DNA of 5,145 bases from an uncultured Limosilactobacillus sp. GTDB lineage: Bacteria > Bacillota > Bacilli > Lactobacillales > Lactobacillaceae. Below the pieces are notes generated by a model that was not told the origin of the DNA, made no database searches, and was given only the letters and a program-made list of their open reading frames with translations. Shown here one piece after another: positions 1-5,145 of this stretch (within the stretch, counting starts at the first letter, position 1; every line of letters begins with the position of its first letter). The position numbers and the translations under genes were made by a program. The stretch lies in NCBI GenBank assembly GCA_944326735.1, contig CALVFC010000107.1, forward strand, positions 1 to 5,145, read 5' to 3'.

Positions 1-1291
1 CCTTTTCAAGGGCATTCAGGATATCCTGACGCATCTTTTCAATTGAGACAAACCACTGATCGGTGGCCCGGAAAATGATGGGCTTCTTGGTCCGCCAGTC
101 AAATGGGTAACTGTGCTTCAATGGTTCTTCAAGCAAGAGGGCATTATTATCCTTCAGCTTGTCCAAGGAGATATCATCCGCTTTTTGGTAGAAGACGCCG
201 TCAAAGTCGGCACCGTTATCCTTGGTCAGCACCCCTTGATCATTAATTGGGGCAAAGATTGGTAAGTCATATTTCTTACCGAAGTTGTAGTCATCATCAC
301 CATAACCAGGGGCCGTGTGGACTAACCCAGTCCCGGCATCAGCCGTAACGTAATCAGCAACGCCCACTAACAATTCCCGATCCAGGTATGGGTGGTTGGT
401 GGTCATGCCTTCGAGATCGGCACCAGCAACGTGCTTTTCAACTTCGTAATCGTCCCAGCCAAGCTTTTCAGCAAGGTTGTTTAACAATTCCGTAGCAACG
501 ACAAATTTACGGTCATCATTGGCTGGCTTAACCACTGAGTAATCAAACTTAGCGTTAACCGCAACGGCTTCAGAAGCTGGAATCGTCCATGGCGTCGTCG
601 TCCAGACAACCAAGTAGGTATCGTTGTCAAGGATGCCCTTACCATTCTTGACTTGTTCAACGAAGAAGGCGGTCTTGGCAACCACGTCATGGTATTCAAC
701 TTCCGCTTCAGCTAAGGCTGATTCAGATGACCATGACCAGTAAACCGGCTTCTTGGCTTGATAAAGAAGACCCTTCTTAGCAAATTCGCCAAAAACCTTA
801 ATTTGCGCAGCTTCGAATTCCTTATCCAAGGTCAGGTAAGGGTGATCCCATTCACCACTAACCCCTAAACGCTTGAAGTCGGTGCGTTGCTTATCTACTT
901 GTTCCAAGGCATACTGACGACAGAGGTCACGGAATTCCGTTAAACTCATCTTTTTCCGATCATAGCCGGACTTTGTCAGTTGGTGTTCAATTGGTAACCC
1001 GTGAGTATCCCAACCAGGAACATATGGAGCCCGGTAGCCACTCATTGACTTATAACGAACAATGAAGTCCTTTGAAATCTTATTCATGGCGTGGCCAATG
1101 TGGATATTACCATTGGCGTATGGAGGGCCATCGTGAAGCACAAATGTTGGCTTCCCCTCGTTTAATTTTTGACGTTGTTCATAGACTTTGTTTTCTTCCC
1201 ATACTTTTTGGCGTTGCGCTTCAGTGACTGGCAACTTACCACGCATTGGGAACTTAGTTTTACCTAAGTTAAGTGTATCTTTAACTCGCAT
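1..1291 (-). CDS. ileS: Isoleucyl-tRNA synthetase, N-terminal 430 residues (3' part beyond window)
   Basis: Class I aminoacyl-tRNA synthetase that charges tRNA-Ile in the cytoplasm and edits misactivated valine. The frame is open from ATG at 1291 to the window edge, giving 430 of an expected roughly 930 residues. Visible parts: N-terminal start [12 protein letters not shown]; class I signature [15 protein letters not shown] at residues 53-67 (HIGH at 64-67); beginning of the CP1 editing domain, with the Thr-rich WTTTPWT motif at 230-236 and the [16 protein letters not shown] motif at 320-335, which holds the His and Asp used in editing; then [21 protein letters not shown] near 393-413. The KMSKS loop, anticodon-binding domain and C-terminal zinc site lie outside. 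The [13 protein letters not shown] form is that of bacterial type 1 (mupirocin-sensitive class) IleRS rather than the eukaryote-like type 2. The start is set by AAAGGAG at 1306-1300, 8 bases upstream. Expression is controlled by the T-box leader just upstream. Confidence 0.98.
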   Translation of the reverse strand, partial: MRVKDTLNLGKTKFPMRGKLPVTEAQRQKVWEENKVYEQRQKLNEGKPTFVLHDGPPYANGNIHIGHAMNKISKDFIVRYKSMSGYRAPYVPGWDTHGLPIEHQLTKSGYDRKKMSLTEFRDLCRQYALEQVDKQRTDFKRLGVSGEWDHPYLTLDKEFEAAQIKVFGEFAKKGLLYQAKKPVYWSWSSESALAEAEVEYHDVVAKTAFFVEQVKNGKGILDNDTYLVVWTTTPWTIPASEAVAVNAKFDYSVVKPANDDRKFVVATELLNNLAEKLGWDDYEVEKHVAGADLEGMTTNHPYLDRELLVGVADYVTADAGTGLVHTAPGYGDDDYNFGKKYDLPIFAPINDQGVLTKDNGADFDGVFYQKADDISLDKLKDNNALLLEEPLKHSYPFDWRTKKPIIFRATDQWFVSIEKMRQDILNALEK

Positions 1292-1299
1292 CAATCATT

Positions 1300-1306
1300 C
1301 TCCTTT
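1300..1306 (-). promoter_or_regulatory. Ribosome binding site of ileS
   Basis: AAAGGAG on the minus strand, 8 bases before the ATG at 1291. It decides between that ATG and another ATG 7 bases further upstream, which is out of frame and too close to the Shine-Dalgarno sequence. It lies downstream of the T-box terminator, so it is only transcribed when the leader is read through. Confidence 0.85.
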
Positions 1307-1324
1307 CCCATCAATTACATCACA

Positions 1325-1364
1325 GAAAATAAAAAGACTCCGTTCCAATATGGGACGAAGTCTT
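1325..1364 (-). terminator. T-box-controlled intrinsic terminator before ileS
   Basis: Arms AAGACUUCGUCCC (1364-1352) and GGAACGGAGUCUU (1346-1334) pair over 13 positions with one C-A mismatch and one G-U pair, around an AUAUU loop, followed by UUUUUAUUUU. This is a classic Rho-independent terminator that competes with the antiterminator. No better terminator lies between divIVA and here, so it probably also stops read-through from the division operon. Confidence 0.93.
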
Positions 1365-1378
1365 CGTGGTACCACCCT
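1352..1378 (-). promoter_or_regulatory. T-box antiterminator helix
   Basis: The conserved AGGGUGGUACCACG element folds with the bases after it: GGG pairs with CCC at 1354-1352, ACGAA pairs with UUCGU across a GAC loop, and UGGUACC forms the 7-base bulge that captures the tRNA acceptor end. The 3' half (about 1364-1352) is the same segment that forms the 5' arm of the terminator, so the two structures exclude each other. This is the expected switch of the family and is visible in the sequence. Confidence 0.9.
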
Positions 1379-1571
1379 GATTCAAGGTCCAATTTAGTAA
1401 TTGAGCCTCCTCATTGGTTAATAACGGGTACTACCCGGCTTAGTCTACTGTTTTCAACTAAACTCTCTGAGCCGATCAAGGTCAACAACCATTTGTCCTA
1501 ACCTTTCACCATCCGTTAGTTCGCTGTAACTAGGTTGTTTACCTAATGCTCATCATTGATTTTCTATGGTA

Positions 1572-1585
1572 TGTAATAAATTACA
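1572..1585. promoter_or_regulatory. AT-rich inverted repeat after divIVA; possible ileS promoter -10 or operator
   Basis: The minus strand reads TGTAAT-TT-ATTACA, a perfect 6+6 inverted repeat around two bases, beginning two bases after the divIVA stop. Its first half, TGTAAT, matches the -10 consensus TATAAT at 5 of 6 positions. It would place a start near 1573, just before the T-box Stem I. I see no good -35 at the right distance inside the divIVA 3' end, so a promoter here is only a candidate. The symmetry could instead be an operator or chance in AT-rich DNA. Confidence 0.25.
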
Positions 1586-1586
1586 A

Positions 1587-2357
1587 TTACTGTTGCTTAG
1601 TATCATCTGGGAAAACAACAACGGTTTCACCAGAATCACCGTTTTCATTATCAGAATCATCCTCAGTTGAGGTGTCGTCGGTTGCCTGTTCCACCGGTTC
1701 TTCACTAGCAGGTTCAGGTTCTTCAGATGCGGCCACTGGAGCTTCTTCTGGTTGATCAACAGTATTTGTATTAGTTGTTGTTGATTCTACACTCTGAGAT
1801 GAATCGCTGTCAAGACGGGTTCCCAGGATTTTTTGAATTTCATCATACTTATCCAGGTCATCGTTAGCCAGAAGCTTATCCCATTCGTCGCTCTTAACAA
1901 CTTCCAATTGCGATTCCAGCATAACTTGTAACCGTTGACGGAAGATCCGGGTTTGCTTCTTGAGGTCGTTGGTTTCAGTGGTCAATTTCCGCGTATCCTC
2001 AGTACTGTTCTCAATAACCTGGTTAGCCTTTTCATTGGCTGTAGACACAATATCAGTAGCCTGCTTTTGGGCTTCCCGAATCATAATGTCTGCTTCACGC
2101 TTGGCATTATTCTTAACTTTATCAGCGGCTTCTTGAGCAACCAGAATTGATTTATTCAGGGAATCCTTCAATTCACTAAAGTACTTCAGCTTACCCTCAT
2201 CTGCTTGAACAGTTTCTTGCAAAGCACGTACTTGGTCGGTTAATTCTTGAACGGTTTGTGATACTTCCTGGATAAAGTCGTTGACTTCATTTTGGTTGTA
2301 ACCACGCATCTTAGTGTTAAATTGCGTTTTATTGATTTGATCTACAGTTAATGACAT
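1587..2357 (-). CDS. divIVA: Septum/pole-targeting protein DivIVA
   Basis: DivIVA self-assembles on strongly curved membrane at division sites and poles and recruits partner proteins. The protein has 256 residues, against 164 in Bacillus subtilis. Residues 1-40 are the lipid-binding domain, with MRGYNQNEVNDF at 17-28 matching the family's FRGYDEDEVNEF; Arg18 is kept but the preceding Phe is Met17. Residues about 30-165 are predicted coiled coil, including the recognisable LNKSILVAQEAADKVKNNAK (67-86) and LKKQTRIFRQRLQVMLESQL (132-151). From about 183 a disordered, acidic tail runs to the end: 23 Asp/Glu against one Lys in 74 residues, with SEEP at 211-214 and 218-221, ending in TVVVFPDD (245-252). 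GGAGG at 2369-2365, 7 bases upstream, supports the ATG. The gene lies 21 bases after ylmH and is last in the division operon. The nearest alternative is the DivIVA-like paralogue GpsB, but that is much shorter. Confidence 0.96.
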   Translation of the reverse strand: MSLTVDQINKTQFNTKMRGYNQNEVNDFIQEVSQTVQELTDQVRALQETVQADEGKLKYFSELKDSLNKSILVAQEAADKVKNNAKREADIMIREAQKQATDIVSTANEKANQVIENSTEDTRKLTTETNDLKKQTRIFRQRLQVMLESQLEVVKSDEWDKLLANDDLDKYDEIQKILGTRLDSDSSQSVESTTTNTNTVDQPEEAPVAASEEPEPASEEPVEQATDDTSTEDDSDNENGDSGETVVVFPDDTKQQ

Positions 2358-2378
2358 TGTTATTCCTCCAAAATCTAA

Positions 2379-3161
2379 CTAGGCATGAATTACTGAAAGT
2401 GAAATACGTTGCTTGCCTTTTCTCGTGACTGTCCCCAGATTGTCCACCCGAATCCGGCCAGCATGCCGAACAGAGATGATATCATGAACCACCAGTGAGT
2501 AGTCCGGTCGATCCATGACTTCCCAATTAACTTGTGCTAACTGGTGTTCGACGATTTGCTTGGCCCGGTTTCGTGAATAATTAAACGCGCTCGAAATAAT
2601 CGTATCCAGGCGCAACGACGAGACGGTCGTCGTCATCGGCTCCCAATCATCGCTCGCCTCCAGTGGATTACCTTCAATAGCGAGCCACCGAACTTTAATA
2701 CGGCCGACGTGATCAACCTGCTGATCCACAAATTTTGCCATCTGGTTGGTCATGACGACTTGCCACTGGCCTTCGCCATCCGTAATAATATCGCCAAATG
2801 ACGACCTTTCTAATCCTTCACCAAGTAACGTCCCCATTATCTGGCGATGATGCAGTTCAGCAAACTTAGTTGGATAATCAACCTGCAATACTTGAATCCC
2901 AAAATCTTCATCAGTCGGCGTAAAGTAATCTGGATAAATCAACAAACGCTGCATTTCAGCATTGGGATAACCACCACTGGCTTGAGCATGAACATTATCA
3001 TTGCGGTTTACTAATGTTTGCGCAATATATACCTGCCGCGGATTTAAAAATGAAGTCAACACAGGACGATACTGATTTTCCACCGTGGCAATCTGGCCCT
3101 GTAATTCATCGATAAATGGCCCTTCATCTGGGCGAAAATGTTGTTTTACATTATTAATCAT
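2379..3161 (-). CDS. ylmH: S4-domain RNA-binding protein YlmH
   Basis: A 260-residue cytoplasmic RNA-binding protein of the YlmH family, about the usual length. The N-terminal part (about 5-80) has the family pattern QHFRPDEGPFID and FLNPRQ...A. The central domain includes HRQIMGTLLGEGLERSSFGD at residues 105-124, the best family signature. A C-terminal S4 fold covers about 183-245, starting SLRLDTIISSAFNYSRNRA and ending in the HDIISVRHAGRIRV segment. In B. subtilis YlmH has been reported to bind ribosomal particles and to be able to support alanine tailing in ribosome-associated quality control; applying that here is inference. The start follows the ylmG stop by one base and has no Shine-Dalgarno sequence nearby (the closest, AAAGG at 3187-3183, is 21 bases away). 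Translation is therefore probably coupled to ylmG. The ATG fits the family's usual N-terminus. Confidence 0.94.
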   Translation of the reverse strand: MINNVKQHFRPDEGPFIDELQGQIATVENQYRPVLTSFLNPRQVYIAQTLVNRNDNVHAQASGGYPNAEMQRLLIYPDYFTPTDEDFGIQVLQVDYPTKFAELHHRQIMGTLLGEGLERSSFGDIITDGEGQWQVVMTNQMAKFVDQQVDHVGRIKVRWLAIEGNPLEASDDWEPMTTTVSSLRLDTIISSAFNYSRNRAKQIVEHQLAQVNWEVMDRPDYSLVVHDIISVRHAGRIRVDNLGTVTRKGKQRISLSVIHA

Positions 3162-3162
3162 T

Positions 3163-3429
3163 TTAAATCATCATGGTTAGTGCCTTTAAGCCGTATTGAA
3201 CGAGGTACAGGACAAAAATCGCGACAACTGGGGCAAAGCTAATGCCACCAATCGGCGGGATAAAGTCGAACCAGCGCATATAAGGTTCAACTAACCGATT
3301 GACAACGTCCCCTAATTTAGTCCCCCGGGCATTGGGGAACCATGATAGTAAGCACCAAACAACAATTACCAGGATATACAGATCAACCAACTGGTAGATG
3401 GCCCAAATTAGGAAATTAATAAATCCCAC
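3163..3429 (-). CDS. ylmG: YggT-family small membrane protein YlmG
   Basis: An 88-residue integral membrane protein of the YggT family, about the standard size. Two hydrophobic segments are seen, at about 5-28 and 64-85. The loop between them holds the family signatures: SWFPNARGT at 29-37, EPYMRWF at 48-54 and FIPPIGGISFAP at 56-67. The molecular role is unresolved. Relatives lie in the dcw cluster next to sepF in many Gram-positives and cyanobacteria, and plastid relatives affect nucleoid or membrane organisation, so a division or envelope role is inferred mainly from context. Translation starts at GTG, not ATG: GGAGGG at 3443-3438 sits 8 bases before it, and no Met follows until residue 51, after the first membrane segment. 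The gene starts 17 bases after the sepF stop and ends one base before ylmH, so it is clearly in the same operon. Confidence 0.93.
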   Translation of the reverse strand: MGFINFLIWAIYQLVDLYILVIVVWCLLSWFPNARGTKLGDVVNRLVEPYMRWFDFIPPIGGISFAPVVAIFVLYLVQYGLKALTMMI

Positions 3430-3437
3430 TTGATTCG

Positions 3438-3443
3438 CCCTCC
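3438..3443 (-). promoter_or_regulatory. Ribosome binding site fixing the GTG start of ylmG
   Basis: GGAGGG lies in the 17-base gap between the sepF stop (3449-3447) and the GTG at 3429-3427, with an 8-base spacer. There is no in-frame ATG nearby, so this site decides the start. Confidence 0.85.
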
Positions 3444-3446
3444 AAT

Positions 3447-3848
3447 CTAAATGTGGTCTGCTTCCCGTTTCAGATTCGTGGATAAATCACCAGAAACCTC
3501 AAAGTTCTTTGGCGTGCATAAAAAGATTTCTTTACCAATCCGCTTGATGTCACCATCGATGGCAAAAACGGTCCCGTTTAAGAAATCAACAATGCGTCCA
3601 GCGACCTTTGGATCCATCTGACTGAAGTTAACAATCACGGCCCGGTTATTCAACAATTGGGTAGCAATTTGCTTAACGTCAGCATACAGACGGGGCTCAT
3701 ATAAACTAATCTGACTAGTCCGTGCACGACTAGCATTCATCGGGACAACCTTATTATTGTCAATCGGCTGAGCTTGATCATCTTCGTAATATTCATCATC
3801 CGGTTGATCGGCGTCGCCAAATAGGCTCTTTAATAATTTACTAGCCAT
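3447..3848 (-). CDS. sepF: Cell division protein SepF (FtsZ membrane anchor)
   Basis: SepF binds the C-terminal peptide of FtsZ and tethers the ring to the membrane. It is 133 residues, somewhat shorter than the 152 of B. subtilis. Residues 1-10 ([10 protein letters not shown]) form the expected amphipathic membrane-targeting helix. Residues 11-43 are an acidic, low-complexity linker (DDEYYEDD at 17-24), shorter than in Bacillus. Residues about 46-118 are the conserved SepF domain: [19 protein letters not shown] at 48-66, [20 protein letters not shown] at 70-89, then [20 protein letters not shown] at 92-111. The C-terminal tail from 119 is variable and ends READHI. AAGGAGG at 3862-3856, 7 bases upstream, supports the ATG. 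The gene follows ftsZ after a gap holding a strong hairpin, so its level may be set below that of ftsZ. It is followed closely by ylmG. Confidence 0.97.
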   Translation of the reverse strand: MASKLLKSLFGDADQPDDEYYEDDQAQPIDNNKVVPMNASRARTSQISLYEPRLYADVKQIATQLLNNRAVIVNFSQMDPKVAGRIVDFLNGTVFAIDGDIKRIGKEIFLCTPKNFEVSGDLSTNLKREADHI

Positions 3849-3855
3849 AGATGTT

Positions 3856-3862
3856 CCTCCTT
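3856..3862 (-). promoter_or_regulatory. Ribosome binding site of sepF
   Basis: AAGGAGG, a near-ideal Shine-Dalgarno sequence, lies 7 bases before the sepF ATG at 3848. It begins only 11 bases after the base of the ftsZ-sepF hairpin, close enough for the folded or processed RNA 5' end to affect ribosome access. Confidence 0.85.
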
Positions 3863-3865
3863 ATT

Positions 3866-3914
3866 AAAAGCGAAAACGGAGGAAGTTAATACAAAGATTA
3901 ACCCCCTCCCGTTT
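3866..3914 (-). terminator. Strong hairpin between ftsZ and sepF: partial terminator or processing site
   Basis: Arms 3914-3897 and 3890-3874 form 17 pairs: AAACGG/CCGUUU, AGGGG/UUCCU (two G-U) and GUUAAU/AUUAAC. One G (3908) is bulged and the loop is CUUUGU. The sequence after it is UUUU-CGC-UUUU (3876-3866), a broken U-tract. It has the shape of an intrinsic terminator with an imperfect tail. Because sepF follows with no visible promoter of its own, partial termination (attenuation) or mRNA processing or stabilisation is more likely than a full stop. Which of these applies cannot be told from sequence. Confidence 0.55.
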
Positions 3915-3919
3915 ACTTA

Positions 3920-5145
3920 TTATGAACGACGATTCTTAAAGAAAGGTGGTGTAGATAAATTGTCATCGTCACCATCATCAGTGGCTGAAGAATCATCATT
4001 GAAAACGTTAAATTCTGGTTTCTTAACATTTGAGAATTCGTTGTTTTCATCGTTAGCATCAGTATCTACCCCGGCAGTTGGATCATTCCAACCATCAAAT
4101 GGGTCCTTAGCTGTGCTATCTTGCTGAGATTGAGTATCTTGATTGGTAGCTGCCGGTTGTGGCTGAGCATTTTGATGACGGCTGACCGCCTTTTTTGCAG
4201 CTTGTTCACTATCAATTCCGGTAGCAATAACCGTAACCCGAACTTCATCACCCAACGATTCGTCCAGTGACATCCCGAATGAGATGTCAACATTAGTACC
4301 TGCAGCCTTCTTAATAACGTCAGAAGCCTCTTGTGCTTCAAACATTGAGAGGTCCTTGCCACCAGTGATATCCATCAGCACGTGTTGGGCACCGGAAATT
4401 GAAACTTCCAGTAATGGTGATGAAATAGCCTTCTTAGTGGCTTCAGTAGCACGGTTTTCGCCGGTAGCTGAACCAACACCCATCAGGGCAGAACCTTGGT
4501 TGGACATTAATGTCTTGATATCAGCAAAATCCAAATTAATGTAACCTGGGGTGACAATCAGGTCAGAAATACCTTGAACACCTTGCCGTAGAACGTTATC
4601 CGCTTCCTTGAAGGCTTCCATCATTGGAGTCTTCTTATCAATCATTTCCAGTAAACGGTTATTGGCAACGATGATTAAAGTATCAACATTGGACTTTAAC
4701 TTCTTTAAGCCTTCAACAGCAAACTTGTCACGCCGTGGACCTTCAAAGGAGAATGGTCGGGTAACAACACCAACCGTCAATGCACCGCTATCCTTAGCAG
4801 TCTTAGCAACAACTGGAGCAGCACCAGTACCTGTTCCACCACCCATTCCGGCAGTGATAAAGACCATGTCAGCACCTTCGAGGGCTTGTTGAATTTGTTC
4901 TTCACTTTCCTCAGCAGCCTTTTCACCAACTTCAGGATTAGAACCAGCGCCTAGTCCCTTAGTCAACTTAGGTCCCAATTGGATCTTGGTCTTCGCATCA
5001 GAGTTATTTAAAGCTTGAAGGTCAGTGTTGGCAACGATGAAGTCAACCCCTTGAACCTTTTCGGTGATCATACGGTTAACGGCATTACCACCACCGCCGC
5101 CGACACCAATCACCTCCACTTTCCCACCTGCGACTTGGCTCCCCA
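3920..5145 (-). CDS. ftsZ: Cell division GTPase FtsZ (5' end beyond window)
   Basis: Tubulin-like GTPase that polymerises into the Z ring at midcell. The frame is open to the window edge: 407 residues are visible and roughly 10-15 N-terminal ones are missing. Counting from the first visible residue (Gly of [16 protein letters not shown]): glycine-rich nucleotide loop [14 protein letters not shown] at about 12-25; NTD at 39-41; tubulin signature GGGTGTG at 101-107; TRPFSFEG at 128-135; T7 loop NLDFAD at 203-208, supplying the catalytic acidic residues to the neighbouring subunit; core ending near ATGID at about 307-311. A disordered linker of about 80 residues rich in Asn, Asp and Gln follows, then the terminal peptide [12 protein letters not shown] (396-407), the docking site for SepF, FtsA and other partners. 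All key GTPase residues I can see are present. A GTG at 5119 is in frame but lies inside conserved sequence and is not the start. A hairpin and sepF follow. Confidence 0.98.
   Translation of the reverse strand, partial: GSQVAGGKVEVIGVGGGGGNAVNRMITEKVQGVDFIVANTDLQALNNSDAKTKIQLGPKLTKGLGAGSNPEVGEKAAEESEEQIQQALEGADMVFITAGMGGGTGTGAAPVVAKTAKDSGALTVGVVTRPFSFEGPRRDKFAVEGLKKLKSNVDTLIIVANNRLLEMIDKKTPMMEAFKEADNVLRQGVQGISDLIVTPGYINLDFADIKTLMSNQGSALMGVGSATGENRATEATKKAISSPLLEVSISGAQHVLMDITGGKDLSMFEAQEASDVIKKAAGTNVDISFGMSLDESLGDEVRVTVIATGIDSEQAAKKAVSRHQNAQPQPAATNQDTQSQQDSTAKDPFDGWNDPTAGVDTDANDENNEFSNVKKPEFNVFNDDSSATDDGDDDNLSTPPFFKNRRS

Larger units (their letters stand above)
1325..1561 (-). ncRNA. T-box riboswitch leader of ileS (tRNA-Ile sensing, AUC specifier)
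   Basis: A transcriptional T-box leader that binds uncharged tRNA-Ile and then lets RNA polymerase continue into ileS. Seen directly: Stem I with paired arms UGAGC (1552-1548) / GCUCA (1472-1468), AACAACC (1539-1533) / GGUUGUU (1490-1484), and apical CUAAC (1519-1515) / GUUAG (1502-1498) closing a loop with GGAUGGUG. Below the base, GAUGAGC opposite GCUCAGAGAG looks like the usual K-turn. The 3' side of the specifier loop reads UUGAUCG; AUC (Ile) is at 1476-1474. Next come a Stem II-like hairpin with CAGUAGA, a CGGGUAGUACCCG hairpin and a possible CCAAU/AUUGG Stem III. The T-box sequence AGGGUGGUACCACG follows at 1378-1365. The UGGU in the antiterminator bulge would pair with the ACCA end of tRNA-Ile (discriminator A). 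Class assignment is firm; exact Stem II/III pairing is my hand folding. Confidence 0.96.

Noticed and set aside
1281..1298. Mini-ORF ATG ATT GAT GCG AGT TAA overlapping the ileS start
   Set aside because: The Shine-Dalgarno sequence is only one base away from this ATG, too close for initiation, while its spacing to the ileS ATG is ideal.
1188..1397. Plus-strand open frame across the ileS start and T-box terminator
   Set aside because: It is antisense to conserved IleRS codons and to the T-box element, and its product resembles nothing I know.
1315..1412. AGGAGG in the T-box leader followed by a 25-codon frame from TTG
   Set aside because: The spacing to TTG is about 13 bases and the frame runs through the antiterminator and terminator, whose sequence is explained by RNA structure.
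1546..1755. Plus-strand Ser-rich open frame opposite the divIVA tail
   Set aside because: Its Ser-rich composition is the complement of the Glu/Asp/Thr-rich low-complexity tail; no homology and no ribosome site seen.
2615..2633. 7-bp inverted repeat ACGACGA/TCGTCGT inside ylmH
   Set aside because: It arises from runs of Thr (ACG) and Ser (TCG) codons in the coding frame and has no U-tract or neighbouring start; coincidence is the simplest reading.
4284..4892. Plus-strand open frames opposite ftsZ (4284-4544 and 4608-4892)
   Set aside because: Both are mirror frames of a highly conserved gene and lack ribosome sites or recognisable products.
5117..5119. GTG as the ftsZ start
   Set aside because: The frame stays open upstream and the residues before it (GSQVAGGK) fit the conserved FtsZ N-terminus, so the gene simply runs off the window.

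Overview
The window is a stretch of a low-to-moderate-GC Gram-positive (Firmicutes) chromosome. All genes are on the minus strand, so the biological order runs from high to low coordinates: ftsZ (5' end missing) - sepF - ylmG - ylmH - divIVA - T-box leader - ileS (3' part missing). This is the distal end of the division and cell-wall (dcw) cluster, joined to isoleucyl-tRNA synthetase as in many Bacilli. Protein details (long acidic DivIVA tail, Asn/Asp/Gln-rich FtsZ linker, compact 133-residue SepF) and base use point to Lactobacillaceae, perhaps a Limosilactobacillus-like species. That genus guess is an inference from remembered homologues, not a search.

Region by region: 3920-5145 is FtsZ, 407 visible residues including the true C-terminus. 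3849-3919 is a 71-base gap holding a strong 17-bp hairpin and the sepF ribosome binding site. 3447-3848 is SepF. 3163-3429 is the small YggT-family membrane protein YlmG, starting at GTG. 2379-3161 is the S4-domain RNA-binding protein YlmH, one base after ylmG and without a ribosome site of its own. 1587-2357 is DivIVA. 1292-1586 is a non-coding leader of 295 bases almost filled by a T-box riboswitch with an AUC (Ile) specifier, an antiterminator and an intrinsic terminator. 1-1291 is the first 430 residues of IleRS.

How the parts fit: FtsZ forms the division ring. SepF ties the ring to the membrane, most likely through the C-terminal peptide of FtsZ. YlmG is a membrane protein of poorly defined division or envelope role. 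DivIVA marks curved membrane at septum and poles. YlmH acts at ribosomes. ileS is a separately controlled unit: its leader senses uncharged tRNA-Ile, and its terminator is also the first convincing terminator after divIVA.

I found no mobile element, CRISPR array, tRNA, rRNA or sign of an undescribed system. This is a conserved housekeeping region. The points worth a second look are modest: the ftsZ-sepF hairpin, absence of ylmD/ylmE-type genes between ftsZ and sepF, the acidic DivIVA tail with a hydrophobic terminal motif, Met instead of Phe at the DivIVA membrane-insertion position, and a perfect AT-rich inverted repeat just after divIVA.
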